From assembly GCA_020851975.1 (NCBI GenBank), contig JADZBS010000093.1, forward strand, positions 1 through 34,509: DNA of 34,509 nt. The letters are read 5' to 3'. This document shows positions 16,240 through 24,756 of the stretch, piece by piece (position 1 is the first letter of the stretch; the number at the start of each line of letters is the position of its first letter). Below the pieces are notes generated by a model. It ran no database searches and was not told the DNA's origin. It was given only the letters and a program-made list of their open reading frames with translations. The stretch is from Gammaproteobacteria bacterium (lineage in GTDB: Bacteria; Pseudomonadota; Gammaproteobacteria; Steroidobacterales; GCA-2729495). The position numbers and the translations under genes are program-made.

Positions 16240-18300
16240 GTGGCAGCCACCCAGAAGATTCACGATACGCGGCACGTGCGCAATGTCGCGCTGGTCGGCC
16301 CCACCGGGGCTGGCAAGACCTCACTGCTCGAAGCCATGCTGGCGCGCACCGGCATGATCCGCGAGGCCGGGAGCCTCGCCCGGGGTTCCACGGTTTCCGA
16401 TTTCACGCCCCAGGAGAAGCGCCTCGGCCACTCGATCGACACGGCGGTGTGCCATCTGGACCGTGCCGGCGTGTTCATGAATCTGATCGATACGCCGGGC
16501 AATCCCGATCTCGTCGGTCGCGCCATGAGCGTGCTGCCCGCCGTGGAGACGGCTGCCGTGGTCATCAACGCGCAGTCGGGCGTAGACACCGTCACGCGCC
16601 AGCTCATGGAGTTCGCCGCCGGCCGCCGCCTGTGCCGGCTGGTGGTGATCAACCGCATCGATGCCGACGGCGGCCACCTCGAGGCAGTGCTCGGGCAGGT
16701 CAGGGCTGCTTTCGGTCGCGAATGCCTGCCGCTCAACCTGCCCGCCGACGGCGGGCGTGACGTCGCTGACTGTTTCTTCTCGCTGCCGGAACGACACACG
16801 GATTTTTCGAGCGTGGCCGCCGCACACACCGCCATCGTCGACCAGGTCGTGGAGATCGACGAGGCGCTGATGCGCGTGTACCTCGAGCAGGGCGAGGAGA
16901 TCTCGGTCGAACAGTTGCACGATCCGTTCGAGGGCGCGCTGCGGGCTGGCCACCTGGTGCCGGTATGTTTCGCCTCGGCGCAGACCGGTGCGGGTATCGA
17001 CCAATTGCTCGACATCCTCGGGCGGCTGATGCCGGACCCGACCGAGGGCAACCCGCCGCGGTTCCTGCAGGGTGCGGGTGCGGACGCACGCCCGGTGCCC
17101 GTGAGCCCGGATCAGGCGGCCCACTTCGTCGGGCACGTGTTCAAGGTGAAGGTCGATCCCTATGTCGGGCGCCTGGGCGTGTTTCGCGTGCATCAAGGCA
17201 CGGTCCGGCCTGGCGACGCGGTGTTCGTCGGCGAACGGCGGAAAGCGTTCAAGGTCGCGCACCTGTACCGGTTGCAGGGCGCCCAGGCGCAGGAGATCGC
17301 CGAGGCTGTGCCGGGCGACATCGCCGCCGTGTCCAAGGTCGAGGACCTGCACTTCGACGCCGTGCTGCACGCCAGTCACGACGAGGACCAGTTCCATCTC
17401 GAGCCGCTCGCGTTGCCGGTGCCCATGCATGGGGTGGCGCTCGAACCGGCCCGGCCCGGCGACGAGAAGAAGCTCTCCGATGCCCTGCACAAGGTGACGG
17501 CGGAGGACCCCAGCCTGGTACTCCAGTTCGAGGGCCGCGCCAACGAGACCGTGTTGCGGGGGCTGGGCGAGCTGCACCTGCGGCTGGTGCTGGAGCGCAT
17601 CCGCGAGGAGTTCGGCCTGGCGGTGCATACGCGCGCTCCGCGCATCGCCTATCGCGAGACCGTCACGCGCAAGTCCGAGGGTCACAGCCGTCACAAGAAG
17701 CAGACCGGCGGGGCCGGGCAGTTCGGCGAGGTGTTCCTGCGCGTCGAGCCGCTGCCGCGGGGCGCCGGTTTCGAGTTCGTCGATGAAGTGGTCGGTGGCG
17801 CGATACCCGGCCAGTTCATCCCGGCGGTGGAAAAGGGCGTGCGCCAGGTGCTTGCGGAAGGCGCCGTGGCCGGTTATCCGATCGAGGACGTGCGCGTGGT
17901 GGTCTACGACGGCAAGCACCACTCCGTGGATTCCAAGGAGGTCGCATTCGTCGCGGCCGGCCGCAAGGCGTTCCTCGACGCCATCGCCCGGGCAGGGGCG
18001 ATCGTGCTCGAGCCCGTGGCGAAGGTGCAGATCACCGTGCCGGCCGATTGTGTCGGCGACATTGCCGGCCATCTGACCGGTCACCGGGGTCGCATCAATG
18101 GCAACCAGACGGCCGACGGCAGCCTGGTGACGATCAATGCCGAGGTCCCGGAGGCGGAATTGCGCGAGTACCAGACCCGGCTGAAGTCGATCACCGGCGG
18201 GCGCGGCAGCTACACCACGCGCTTCGATCACTACGCCAACGTGCCGCCGGCCGTGCAGAAGGCGCTGGTGGAGGCCTACCGGCCGCGGGCCGAGGAGTGA
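16240..18300 (+). CDS. Elongation factor G-like GTPase (EF-G paralogue)
   Basis: A 686-residue translational GTPase with the EF-G domain order: G domain (about 13-280) with P-loop GPTGAGKT (20-27), domain II (about 305-390), domain III, domain IV (about 475-600) and domain V near the C-terminus. It differs from housekeeping FusA at key sites: G3 is DTPGN (84-88) where canonical EF-G has DTPGH with the catalytic His, and G4 is NRID (138-141) rather than NKxD. Such changes are known in the EF-G-like paralogue family, whose role is poorly defined (specialised translocation, recycling or stress have been proposed for relatives). Start is GTG 16240 with ACAGGGGG upstream. It is convergent with rlmI across a 7-bp gap. 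Confidence 0.9.
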   Translation: MAATQKIHDTRHVRNVALVGPTGAGKTSLLEAMLARTGMIREAGSLARGSTVSDFTPQEKRLGHSIDTAVCHLDRAGVFMNLIDTPGNPDLVGRAMSVLPAVETAAVVINAQSGVDTVTRQLMEFAAGRRLCRLVVINRIDADGGHLEAVLGQVRAAFGRECLPLNLPADGGRDVADCFFSLPERHTDFSSVAAAHTAIVDQVVEIDEALMRVYLEQGEEISVEQLHDPFEGALRAGHLVPVCFASAQTGAGIDQLLDILGRLMPDPTEGNPPRFLQGAGADARPVPVSPDQAAHFVGHVFKVKVDPYVGRLGVFRVHQGTVRPGDAVFVGERRKAFKVAHLYRLQGAQAQEIAEAVPGDIAAVSKVEDLHFDAVLHASHDEDQFHLEPLALPVPMHGVALEPARPGDEKKLSDALHKVTAEDPSLVLQFEGRANETVLRGLGELHLRLVLERIREEFGLAVHTRAPRIAYRETVTRKSEGHSRHKKQTGGAGQFGEVFLRVEPLPRGAGFEFVDEVVGGAIPGQFIPAVEKGVRQVLAEGAVAGYPIEDVRVVVYDGKHHSVDSKEVAFVAAGRKAFLDAIARAGAIVLEPVAKVQITVPADCVGDIAGHLTGHRGRINGNQTADGSLVTINAEVPEAELREYQTRLKSITGGRGSYTTRFDHYANVPPAVQKALVEAYRPRAEE

Positions 18301-18314
18301 GCAGGACTCACTCC
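18294..18314. terminator. Hairpin spanning both stop codons of convergent genes
   Basis: Perfect 8-bp inverted repeat: GGAGTGAG (18294-18301), five-base loop, CTCACTCC (18307-18314). The arms contain the stop codons of both the EF-G-like gene and rlmI. No U-run follows on either strand, so it is terminator-like rather than a canonical intrinsic terminator. Confidence 0.45.
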
Positions 18315-19516
18315 GGCACGGCGCGGCAGAAGAACGCCTTCAGGTAACGCGTCTCGGGGATGGCCGGATGCACCGGGTGGTCGGGTGCCTGGCCACCGCA
18401 TTCCAGGACCTGGACGAAGCGGCCGGTGTGCCGGGCCGCCTTCTGGATCGCGGCGAGCAGCGATTCGGGAGCCAGGTGATAGGAACAGGAGCAGGACACC
18501 AGGATGCCGTCGCGGGCAAGCAGTTGCAGGCCGAGCTGGTTGAGCCGCCGGTAGGCCGCCTCGCCTTTCGGGATCTGGCGGCGCCGCTTGATGAATGCGG
18601 GCGGGTCGAGAATCACCACGTCGAAGCGCTCGCCGGCCGCGTGCAATGCGGTGAGAACGTCGAAGGCATCGCCCCGCTGCGTCGCGAGCTGCAGGCCGTT
18701 GTCCGCCGCCGAACGTGCGGCCGCGGCCAGCGCTGTCGCCGAAGCATCCACGCAGAGCACCTCGCTCGCCCCGGCCGCTGCCGCCGCCAGGCCCCAGGCA
18801 CCGACATAGCTGAACACGTCGAGTACGCGCCGGCCGGCGACATAACGGACGAGAGCGCGACGGTTGGCCGCCTGGTCGTAGAACCAGCCGGTCTTCTGCC
18901 CGCTGGCCAGCGGTGCATGGCAACGCAGGCCGTCGGCCTCGACACTGACGTCGGCCGGGACTTCGCCGGTGTCGGCGGTGACCCGCTCGGGCAGGTTCTC
19001 GAGTTCGCGCGCGCCGCCGTCATTTTTCCAGACGAACTGTCCGATCGGCAGGACCCGGCGCACGGCCGCGACGACGTCGTCGGCGAGCGCATCCATGCCG
19101 GCAGTGCTCGCCTGGCCGACGATGAGATCGCCGTAGCGGTCGAGCACCAGACCGGGCAGGCCATCGGACTCGCCGAACACGAGTCGATAGTACGGCCGCG
19201 GATGGAACCGCTCGCGCAGGGCGAGGGCCACCTGCAGGCGATGGACCAGCAGCCCGCGGGAGGGCGGGTGCTGCGGGTCGCGGCCGAGAATGCGGGCACA
19301 GATCAGCGCATGGGGGTTGACGTAGGCATAGCCGAGGAACCGGTCCCGCGCCGAGACCACGCGTACTCGGGCACCCGGCGCGAAGGCGGCGAGCGGCGTG
19401 GCGCCGGTGTCGACTTCGTTGGAAAAGACCCAGGGATGCCCGCCCTCGATGCGCTGTTCCTCCCCGCGCCTGAGGCGCAGTTCAGGCAGGAGGCCTGTTT
19501 CGCCCATGGCGCTCAT
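18308..19516 (-). CDS. rlmI: 23S rRNA 5-methylcytosine methyltransferase (RlmI-like)
   Basis: A 402-residue class I SAM-dependent methyltransferase. A PUA-like N-terminal domain (about 10-85, LRRGEEQRIEGGHPWVFSNEV) is followed by the RlmI linker signature LVFGESDGLPGLVLDRYGD and QKTGWFYDQAANR. The SAM-binding motif is VLDVFSYVGAWGLAAA, then LDPPAFIKRRR and LVSCSCSYHL with the catalytic-type Cys. The E. coli homologue makes m5C1962 of 23S rRNA in the 50S subunit. Length (E. coli about 396) agrees. ATG 19516 is used; ATG 19507 (MGETG) is in frame and equally possible. It is a housekeeping gene unrelated to the EPS genes. Confidence 0.93.
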   Translation of the reverse strand: MSAMGETGLLPELRLRRGEEQRIEGGHPWVFSNEVDTGATPLAAFAPGARVRVVSARDRFLGYAYVNPHALICARILGRDPQHPPSRGLLVHRLQVALALRERFHPRPYYRLVFGESDGLPGLVLDRYGDLIVGQASTAGMDALADDVVAAVRRVLPIGQFVWKNDGGARELENLPERVTADTGEVPADVSVEADGLRCHAPLASGQKTGWFYDQAANRRALVRYVAGRRVLDVFSYVGAWGLAAAAAGASEVLCVDASATALAAAARSAADNGLQLATQRGDAFDVLTALHAAGERFDVVILDPPAFIKRRRQIPKGEAAYRRLNQLGLQLLARDGILVSCSCSYHLAPESLLAAIQKAARHTGRFVQVLECGGQAPDHPVHPAIPETRYLKAFFCRAVPE

Positions 19517-19537
19517 GGGCGCCCGCTCGGCACGGCG

Positions 19538-20281
19538 TCAACTCGCGGTGGCGGCGAGGCGCTGCAGGCGCTGCGCTTCGAGGGCGCGTGGGAACAGTGC
19601 CTCGTCTTCCTTGAACATGTGCTCGCGCAGGTCGCGATCGAAGGCGGCGAGCGCGACCATCAGCTCGCCGAACGGCGCCCCGGCGCCGTCGGGCATGGCG
19701 TAGTCGGCGGTCAGCTCGCGCAGCTTGCGCAGGGCGCGCGTGGCATCCTCGTGCTCGGTCTCCATGCAGGCGATCGGGCCGCCGACGGAATCACCGCATC
19801 GGGTTGGCGCAATCGCGGTGCCGGCACCGAGCTGGCGCGCCATCGGGAACAGCGCCTCCTCCTCGTGCAGCAGGTGTGCGTCCAGTTCCCTGGCGAGGCG
19901 GCTGACGGTCTCGTTGACTTCGCCGAGGCGTCCGTCGCCGGCCTGCTCGGCGGCAACGGCGGCGGCCAGCGAGGTGAGGCGTGGCAGTTCGCGGCGCAGA
20001 TAGGCGTGGTGCACCTGCTCGATGTGATCGACCAGGCCGCTGAGCGGCATGGCCCGGTAGGGAGCGATGTCGAGTGGTGGCCGTTCCTCGGGGATGTTGG
20101 CTGCCTCGAGCACCATCACCAGGATTCCGGGATTGAAGCCGAAGTTCCAGCACAGCTCGCCGATGGTGACATCGGGGTCGTCGCCGTCGCGGAAGATGCC
20201 GGTGGACGTCAGCGCTGCCATGAGGCCCGGCGGGCCCTTCATCAGGTCCGTGACGCGGGTGCGGGCGTTGATCTGCAGCAT
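19538..20281 (-). CDS. Hemerythrin-domain protein related to RIC/YtfE (iron-sulfur repair-like)
   Basis: A 247-residue protein. Residues 1-62 form a DUF1858/ScdA-N-like domain (TRVTDLMKGPPGLMAALTSTGI...VTIGELCWNFGFNPGILVMVL). Residues about 78-235 form a hemerythrin-like four-helix bundle with candidate di-iron ligands in LVDHIEQVHHAYL (His86, His91), DAHLLHEEEALFP (His136, His139/Glu140), METEHEDATRAL and LREHMFKEDEALFP. YtfE/RIC proteins repair Fe-S clusters after nitrosative or oxidative damage. The usual N-terminal CCGG cysteine pair is absent here, so the exact role could differ. GAGGGAG nine bases before the ATG at 20281 supports the start. Confidence 0.85.
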   Translation of the reverse strand: MLQINARTRVTDLMKGPPGLMAALTSTGIFRDGDDPDVTIGELCWNFGFNPGILVMVLEAANIPEERPPLDIAPYRAMPLSGLVDHIEQVHHAYLRRELPRLTSLAAAVAAEQAGDGRLGEVNETVSRLARELDAHLLHEEEALFPMARQLGAGTAIAPTRCGDSVGGPIACMETEHEDATRALRKLRELTADYAMPDGAGAPFGELMVALAAFDRDLREHMFKEDEALFPRALEAQRLQRLAATAS

Positions 20282-20397
20282 TGGGCGCGACTCCCTCGGC
20301 AAGCCGGCGGGACGCCCTGGCGCATGCGGCACCCGGGTTCTCCCGTCCATAGATGAGGCGGAACATGCCTGACCCCGTCGTCGCGGGGCCATAGGGA

Positions 20398-20403
20398 ATT
20401 ATA
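20398..20403 (-). promoter_or_regulatory. Candidate -10 box (TATAAT) for the hemerythrin/RIC-like gene
   Basis: A perfect TATAAT on the minus strand overlaps the stop codon of the upstream coiled-coil gene. No good -35 is visible (GACGGC at 17 bp). Just downstream, the leader holds a 5-bp CCCCG/CGGGG hairpin (about 20372-20387). A separate promoter for this gene is therefore possible despite the same-strand neighbour. Confidence 0.4.
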
Positions 20404-21325
20404 CGGAAAGGGACGCGGCCGCCGTCGCCAGTTCGCGCGCCTGCTCGGCCCAGCGATCGCGCTGCGGGCGCGAGGCGGCCACGCCGACCGCAGCAGCGAG
20501 GTTGGCGAGTTCGGCCGGACCCATGTGCGCGAGCTGCTGGAAGCGCTCGATGCCGCGATCGCGCAGCTTGCGGTGCAGGGTGCGCCCGATGCCGCGGATG
20601 CGTTGCAGGTCGTCGGGTGGGGCCGCTACAACGGGCGGGCGTGCCGGTTCGCGGCGTTCGCGTTGCCGCTGCATGTGCAGCGTGAGCGGCGCGATGCGGT
20701 ACTTCCAGGTATCGAGATCCGACCGCAGTTCGCCCATCCTGGCGTCGCTCTCCCGCAACCGGCACTCGAGTTCGTGAATGCGCGCGTTGCGCTCGGCCAG
20801 CAGGGTGCGCGACACACCGGTAGGCGCCGGAGACCCGGCGTCGTCCTGGCGGGCCGTGGCCTCGGTACTGGCTGGTGGCGGGGACAGCGCACGCAGGCGC
20901 TGGGTCCGTGCCACGAGTTCATCGCGCTCGATGCGCAGGAGGCCCTGGTCGCGTTCGAAGGTGGCGAGTTCGCCCCGCAGGCGCACCGACTCGGCCTCGG
21001 CCGCGGAGAGCAGCCGTTGCTGCGTGGACTGGTGGGCCATCGCCACGCGCAGCTCCTCGCGCAGTTCCTCGCCAGCGACCTTCTGGCGGACCAGCGCATC
21101 GCGCAGGGTGCGCAGCCGCCGCCGGTAGCGCCGGCGCAGAGTCACCAGCTGCTCGCGGTGTGCTTCCATGGGCATGAATCCGCTGCCCAGGCGTACCCGC
21201 AGGAACGCCCAGGCCGCGAGCACACCGCAGGCGAGAGCGACGGCGCAGAGCATCAGGGCCGCGGAAATCGGCAGCATGGAGATCGCAACGCAGGCACCGG
21301 ACCCCGTGTCCGGCAGCTGCACCAT
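20399..21325 (-). CDS. Membrane-anchored coiled-coil protein with a C-terminal helix-hairpin-helix domain
   Basis: A 308-residue protein without an assigned function. One N-terminal membrane segment (about 18-43, LPISAALMLCAVALACGVLAAWAFL) is followed by a long Arg/Glu/Leu-rich coiled coil (about 55-145) and a Pro/Ala linker. A second short coiled coil (about 175-205) leads into a C-terminal HhH/DUF4332-like domain (DDLQRIRGIGRTLHRKLRDRGIERFQQLAHMGPAEL, about 238-275). This layout is common in uncharacterised proteobacterial membrane proteins; the HhH could bind nucleic acid or protein. ATG 21325 has AGGCGG very close upstream; ATG 21277, right before the membrane segment, is an alternative with no visible ribosome site. 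Confidence 0.8.
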   Translation of the reverse strand: MVQLPDTGSGACVAISMLPISAALMLCAVALACGVLAAWAFLRVRLGSGFMPMEAHREQLVTLRRRYRRRLRTLRDALVRQKVAGEELREELRVAMAHQSTQQRLLSAAEAESVRLRGELATFERDQGLLRIERDELVARTQRLRALSPPPASTEATARQDDAGSPAPTGVSRTLLAERNARIHELECRLRESDARMGELRSDLDTWKYRIAPLTLHMQRQRERREPARPPVVAAPPDDLQRIRGIGRTLHRKLRDRGIERFQQLAHMGPAELANLAAAVGVAASRPQRDRWAEQARELATAAASLSV

Positions 21326-21464
21326 AGCCGCCTGGTGCAGCAGATGCGCGGAGCGTCGTCACGGTTCGGCGCCGGTCGGCGTTCGACATAAGGGTCGCGG
21401 CAGTGCCGTCACCTCGCAGCGGGGCGGGCCGCATGCCCGGTCGGGATCGTGGCCGGCTTCTGCG

Positions 21465-22151
21465 TTACCGGTTTCCCGGATGGCCTGCGGCCGCTTGCAG
21501 CGCGCGCAGGCGGCGCTGCTGATCGAGGTGGAAGTCGAGCGTGTGGCGGGTTTCGATGCTGCTGCGTCGTTCGCTCATGGCGTCGTACCAGGCGCGCAGC
21601 CGCGTGCACTCGGCCGGCCATTCGGCGCCGCCGAGTTCCTCGTAGACGCCGAAACGCTCGAAGAACGGCAGGAACTGGAAATCCACCAGCGTCGGCGTGG
21701 CACCGAGCCAGTACGGCCCGTCGCCCAGCCGGCACAGGCCCTCGGCGTCCATGAAGCGCAGTACGCCGGCGAGTCGTTCGCGCTGGGCCGCGGTGTCTGC
21801 AGCGGTCTGGCCCGGTTGCATCAGCTTGTGCACGGCGGGCAGCAGGCGGGTATCGCAGTAGTCCATACAGATCCGTGCCAGGGCCCGCCGATAGGCGTCC
21901 GCCGGCAGCAGCGGCGGGGACGGGAATGCCTCATCGAGGTACTGATTGATGATCGCCGATTCCCACACGATCCTGCCGGCATGGCGCAACACCGGGACCT
22001 TGCCGTAGGGCGAGACCTCCGCAAACCACGCCGGCCGGTTCGCGAGATCGATCTCGACCAGGTCGAACCGGATGTCCTTCTCGATGAGCACCATGCGGAC
22101 GCGCTGTGCGAAAGGACAGGCGGCATAGCTGAAGAGCTCGATCCCGGTCAT
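21465..22151 (-). CDS. Glutathione S-transferase family protein
   Basis: A 228-residue GST-superfamily protein. The thioredoxin-like N-terminal domain (3-80) carries CPFAQRVRM with Cys12 as the likely catalytic thiol, SPYGKVPVL with the cis-Pro, and ESAIINQYLDE. A helical C-terminal domain spans about 90-210. CPF-type motifs occur in omega/beta-like GSTs and in stringent starvation protein A-like proteins; glutathione-dependent thiol transfer or dehydroascorbate-type chemistry is plausible, but the substrate cannot be told from sequence. The ATG at 22151 is preceded by GGAG with seven-base spacing. Confidence 0.9.
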   Translation of the reverse strand: MTGIELFSYAACPFAQRVRMVLIEKDIRFDLVEIDLANRPAWFAEVSPYGKVPVLRHAGRIVWESAIINQYLDEAFPSPPLLPADAYRRALARICMDYCDTRLLPAVHKLMQPGQTAADTAAQRERLAGVLRFMDAEGLCRLGDGPYWLGATPTLVDFQFLPFFERFGVYEELGGAEWPAECTRLRAWYDAMSERRSSIETRHTLDFHLDQQRRLRALQAAAGHPGNR

Positions 22152-22242
22152 GGTCTGCTCCGATGATCCTCGTGCATGCGTGCCTGGCCGGCCCAGTCGG
22201 CGCGACGGCGACGAGTGTAGCAGCCGGGTGCGGCCGCGGCCC

Positions 22243-23406
22243 TCAGCGTGCGGCGTGCAGCAGGGGCAGGAGGCGGGCGCTGTCCAGTACCACCGCGCGC
22301 GGTGGCAGCGCCTGGCGGATTTCCGGCGCATCGCCGGGCGATAGCCGCGGTTCCGGGAGTACTTCGCGCCGGACATCGTGCGTGACGACGACCTGTGGGT
22401 GCAGCGGCCGCCCGGGCGTCAGGCGCGAGACGACGCCGACCTCGCCGCTCGCCAGCTCGACGATGCTGCCCACCGGCCAGGGGCCCAGGGCGTGGGCGAG
22501 TTCGGTGACCAGCGCGCCGTCGAAGTCGCTGTCGCGTAGCGCCTCGATGCGCCGCAGGGCGGTGCAGGGCGAGAGCGCTGCCGCGTAGCGACGGTCGAGC
22601 GTCATGGCATCGAACGCGTCGGCGATGGCGGCGAGACGGCCGAACAGCGGGATGTGCGTGCCTTGCAGCCTGTGCGGGTAGCCGCTGCCGTCGATGCGTT
22701 CGTGGTGGGCGCCGATCATCTCCAGCACCCGCTCGGGCAGATCATGGCCGGCGACCAGCTCGAGCCCCCGCTCGACGTGGCGGCGCACGTAGTGCTGTTC
22801 GCTGCCGCCGAGCGCGCCGGGCTTGGCGAGGATGGGCACGGGCACGGCGACCTTGCCGAGGTCGAGTAGCAGGCCACCGCTGGCGAGCGCGAGCAGGGTG
22901 TCGAGGTCGAAGCCGAGCCGCAGTCCGAGCGCCGTGGCCACGGCGGCGGTGCCGGCTGCACGCCGGTACAGGAAGCTGCCGCGCGCGTCCACGCGCAGGC
23001 ACCAGTGCAGCGCGTCGGCGTCGCGCAGCATCTGGGCAACCAGCTGGCGTGCGCTGTGGCCGACCAGTTCGAGATCGACGATGCCCTGGCGGCGCGCGCC
23101 ACGCACGACCATCGCCACGCCCTGCAGCACGGCCGTGAGCGTGGCCGACGCATCGGGCACCGGACCGGCCGGAACAGGCGGTGCGGCGGCGCCGGCAGCC
23201 GTCCCGGCATCGCTCAGCGCCGGATCGACGTACACGTAGCGGCACAGGTGACGCAGTTGTTCGAGCTGCGCAGGCGAGCTGATGACGAAGCCCGTGGCCG
23301 GAAACGGCGTGTGCAGCCACGAGCGGTCAAGCTCGGCCACGAACATGCCGGTGGCGAGTGCTTCGCTCGGAACGGTGATGAGCTTCTGGGCCGGTAGAGG
23401 ACCCAT
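22243..23406 (-). CDS. HD-GYP-type protein with DUF3391 N-terminus, partly degenerate metal site
   Basis: A 387-residue cytoplasmic protein of the c-di-GMP phosphodiesterase family. An N-terminal DUF3391-like domain (about 8-62) contains LATGMFVAELDRSWLHTPF and LRHLCRYVYVDP. An HD-GYP domain covers about 135-300, with HHERIDGSGYP (234-244), His210 and Asp263 (IADAFDAMT). Two conserved metal ligands seem lost: the HDIGK motif reads LDLGK (181-185), and the helix His usually in a YRHSVNV-type motif reads YRRAAGT (147-153). It may have reduced activity, use a different metal set, or act as a c-di-GMP sensor. It could feed the two c-di-GMP riboswitches nearby, but that is only an inference. ATG 23406 is used; the ribosome site is weak. 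Confidence 0.88.
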   Translation of the reverse strand: MGPLPAQKLITVPSEALATGMFVAELDRSWLHTPFPATGFVISSPAQLEQLRHLCRYVYVDPALSDAGTAAGAAAPPVPAGPVPDASATLTAVLQGVAMVVRGARRQGIVDLELVGHSARQLVAQMLRDADALHWCLRVDARGSFLYRRAAGTAAVATALGLRLGFDLDTLLALASGGLLLDLGKVAVPVPILAKPGALGGSEQHYVRRHVERGLELVAGHDLPERVLEMIGAHHERIDGSGYPHRLQGTHIPLFGRLAAIADAFDAMTLDRRYAAALSPCTALRRIEALRDSDFDGALVTELAHALGPWPVGSIVELASGEVGVVSRLTPGRPLHPQVVVTHDVRREVLPEPRLSPGDAPEIRQALPPRAVVLDSARLLPLLHAAR

Positions 23407-23585
23407 TGCATTCTCGTCGTTGTGATTCTTGTCGTGTGACTGTAACAACCGCCCCGGAAGGGAACTGTGACGCAGCGCACGGACACTGGCCACGCGGGCA
23501 TTATGCCCGTCCGGCGCCCGGCCGGTGGACCGCGGCCGCAGGCCGTGGCCATAATGCCGCCTGTGCCTCAGACTCCGGCCCTGCC

Positions 23586-23852
23586 ATGGACCAGACCCGG
23601 CTCCAGAACCTCCTGACCGAACTGCATCGCGAGCTGCATGCCGCCGACTCGCTCGACGGCGACACGCGCCGGATGCTCGAGCAGGTGCTGCAGGACGTGC
23701 GCGGGCTCGGTCCGGCCGGTGGCGCGGGCGAGGCCCTCACGGGGCCCGCCGGCCAGATCCAGGAAGCCGCGCTGCGGCTGGAGGCTGATCATCCCCGCCT
23801 CGCCGGTGCGCTCGGCCAGCTCGGCGACGCGCTGGCCAAGCTCGGCATCTGA
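23586..23852 (+). CDS. Small DUF4404-family protein
   Basis: An 88-residue acidic, helical protein (MDQTRLQNLLTELHRELHAADSLDGDTRRMLEQVLQDV) matching the pattern of DUF4404, a small proteobacterial family of unknown function. The frame is open 180 bases upstream, but family similarity begins at ATG 23586. No membrane segment or signal peptide is visible. It is divergent from the HD-GYP gene and tail to tail with the diheme cytochrome gene. Confidence 0.8.
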   Translation: MDQTRLQNLLTELHRELHAADSLDGDTRRMLEQVLQDVRGLGPAGGAGEALTGPAGQIQEAALRLEADHPRLAGALGQLGDALAKLGI

Positions 23853-23854
23853 CC

Positions 23855-23872
23855 GCGCGGCGGGCGCCGCGC
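23855..23872. terminator. GC hairpin between convergent genes
   Basis: Perfect 7-bp arms GCGCGGC (23855-23861) and GCCGCGC (23866-23872) with a four-base loop, three bases after the DUF4404 stop codon and ten before the cytochrome stop. No U-run follows, so it is terminator-like only. Confidence 0.4.
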
Positions 23873-23881
23873 CTGCCGCGC

Positions 23882-24745
23882 TCAGGGCTTCGCGTCGGGT
23901 CGCGGCGGCAGGGAACGCAGGTAGACGCCGATGGCGCGGCGGTCCGCTGCGGTCAGCCGTGAGGTGTTGTCGTCGATCACCTGGCCCATCCCGGCACCGG
24001 CAAAGTCCCCGTCGGGGAACATGCCGAGCTCGAGGAAGGTTTCCAGGTCGGAGGCCGTCCACCCGCCGATGCCGTCTTGCTCGTGCGGGGTGATGTTCGG
24101 CACCTTCCGGTTCTCGGGACCCTTGGGGTTGCCGGCCAGTTCGGCCTCCTGCCGCAGCGCGCCGCGTGCGTTGCGCGGGGTGTGGCACTCGCCGCAGTGG
24201 CCGAGGTGGCGCACCAGGTAGGCGCCCCGGTTCCAGTCGGCATCACGTCTGGAGTCCGGCACGAATCGGGCGGGCCTGAAGTACAACCTCTGCCAGATAC
24301 GGGCTGCGGGCAGTGCCCGCAGTTGCCAGGGCAGCTCATGCGGCCGGTCGGGCTGGCGCACCGCCGGCAGCGAGAACAGGAAAGCCTTCAGCGCCAGGAC
24401 ATCGTCGCGGCTCATGCCCGTGTAGGCGGTGTAGGGGAAAGCCGGGAAGTAGGCGCCCCCATCCGGGCGGCGGCCTTCGTGGAGCGCCCGCAGGAAATCC
24501 TCGTCGCTCCAGGCGCCGATGCCGGTTTCCGGATCCGGGGTGATGTTGGGCGCGTAGAAGGTGCCGAACTCCGACACGAGTGCACGCCCGCCGGCGTAGG
24601 GCACTGCATCCTCGCGGTCGGCCGTATGACAACTCACGCAGCCGCCGGCCGCGGCCAGATATCGGCCGCGCTCGACGATCGACTGCGCCGCGACGCTGGT
24701 GGCGAGCAGCACGGCGGCGATGCCCGCTGCCATGCGCCCGCGCAT
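23882..24745 (-). CDS. Periplasmic diheme c-type cytochrome
   Basis: A 287-residue exported cytochrome with an N-terminal signal peptide (MRGRMAAGIAAVLLATSVAAQS) and two covalent heme sites, CVSCH (36-40) and CGECH (184-188). Candidate axial Met residues lie in AYTGMSRDD and AGAGMGQV. NITPDPETGIGAWSDEDFLRALHEG is typical of the cytochrome subunits of membrane alcohol/aldehyde or gluconate dehydrogenases, although no dehydrogenase subunit is adjacent here. It would carry electrons in the periplasm toward a terminal oxidase. It starts 11 bases after the stop of the upstream cytochrome gene, so the two are almost certainly co-transcribed. ATG 24787 is an in-frame alternative but would overlap the upstream gene. 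Confidence 0.9.
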   Translation of the reverse strand: MRGRMAAGIAAVLLATSVAAQSIVERGRYLAAAGGCVSCHTADREDAVPYAGGRALVSEFGTFYAPNITPDPETGIGAWSDEDFLRALHEGRRPDGGAYFPAFPYTAYTGMSRDDVLALKAFLFSLPAVRQPDRPHELPWQLRALPAARIWQRLYFRPARFVPDSRRDADWNRGAYLVRHLGHCGECHTPRNARGALRQEAELAGNPKGPENRKVPNITPHEQDGIGGWTASDLETFLELGMFPDGDFAGAGMGQVIDDNTSRLTAADRRAIGVYLRSLPPRPDAKP

Positions 24746-24756
24746 GCCGCCTGCCC

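Noticed and set aside
18368-20356. A 662-codon open frame on the plus strand
   Set aside because: It is antisense to rlmI and the hemerythrin-like gene, both supported by family motifs; the plus-strand product has none.
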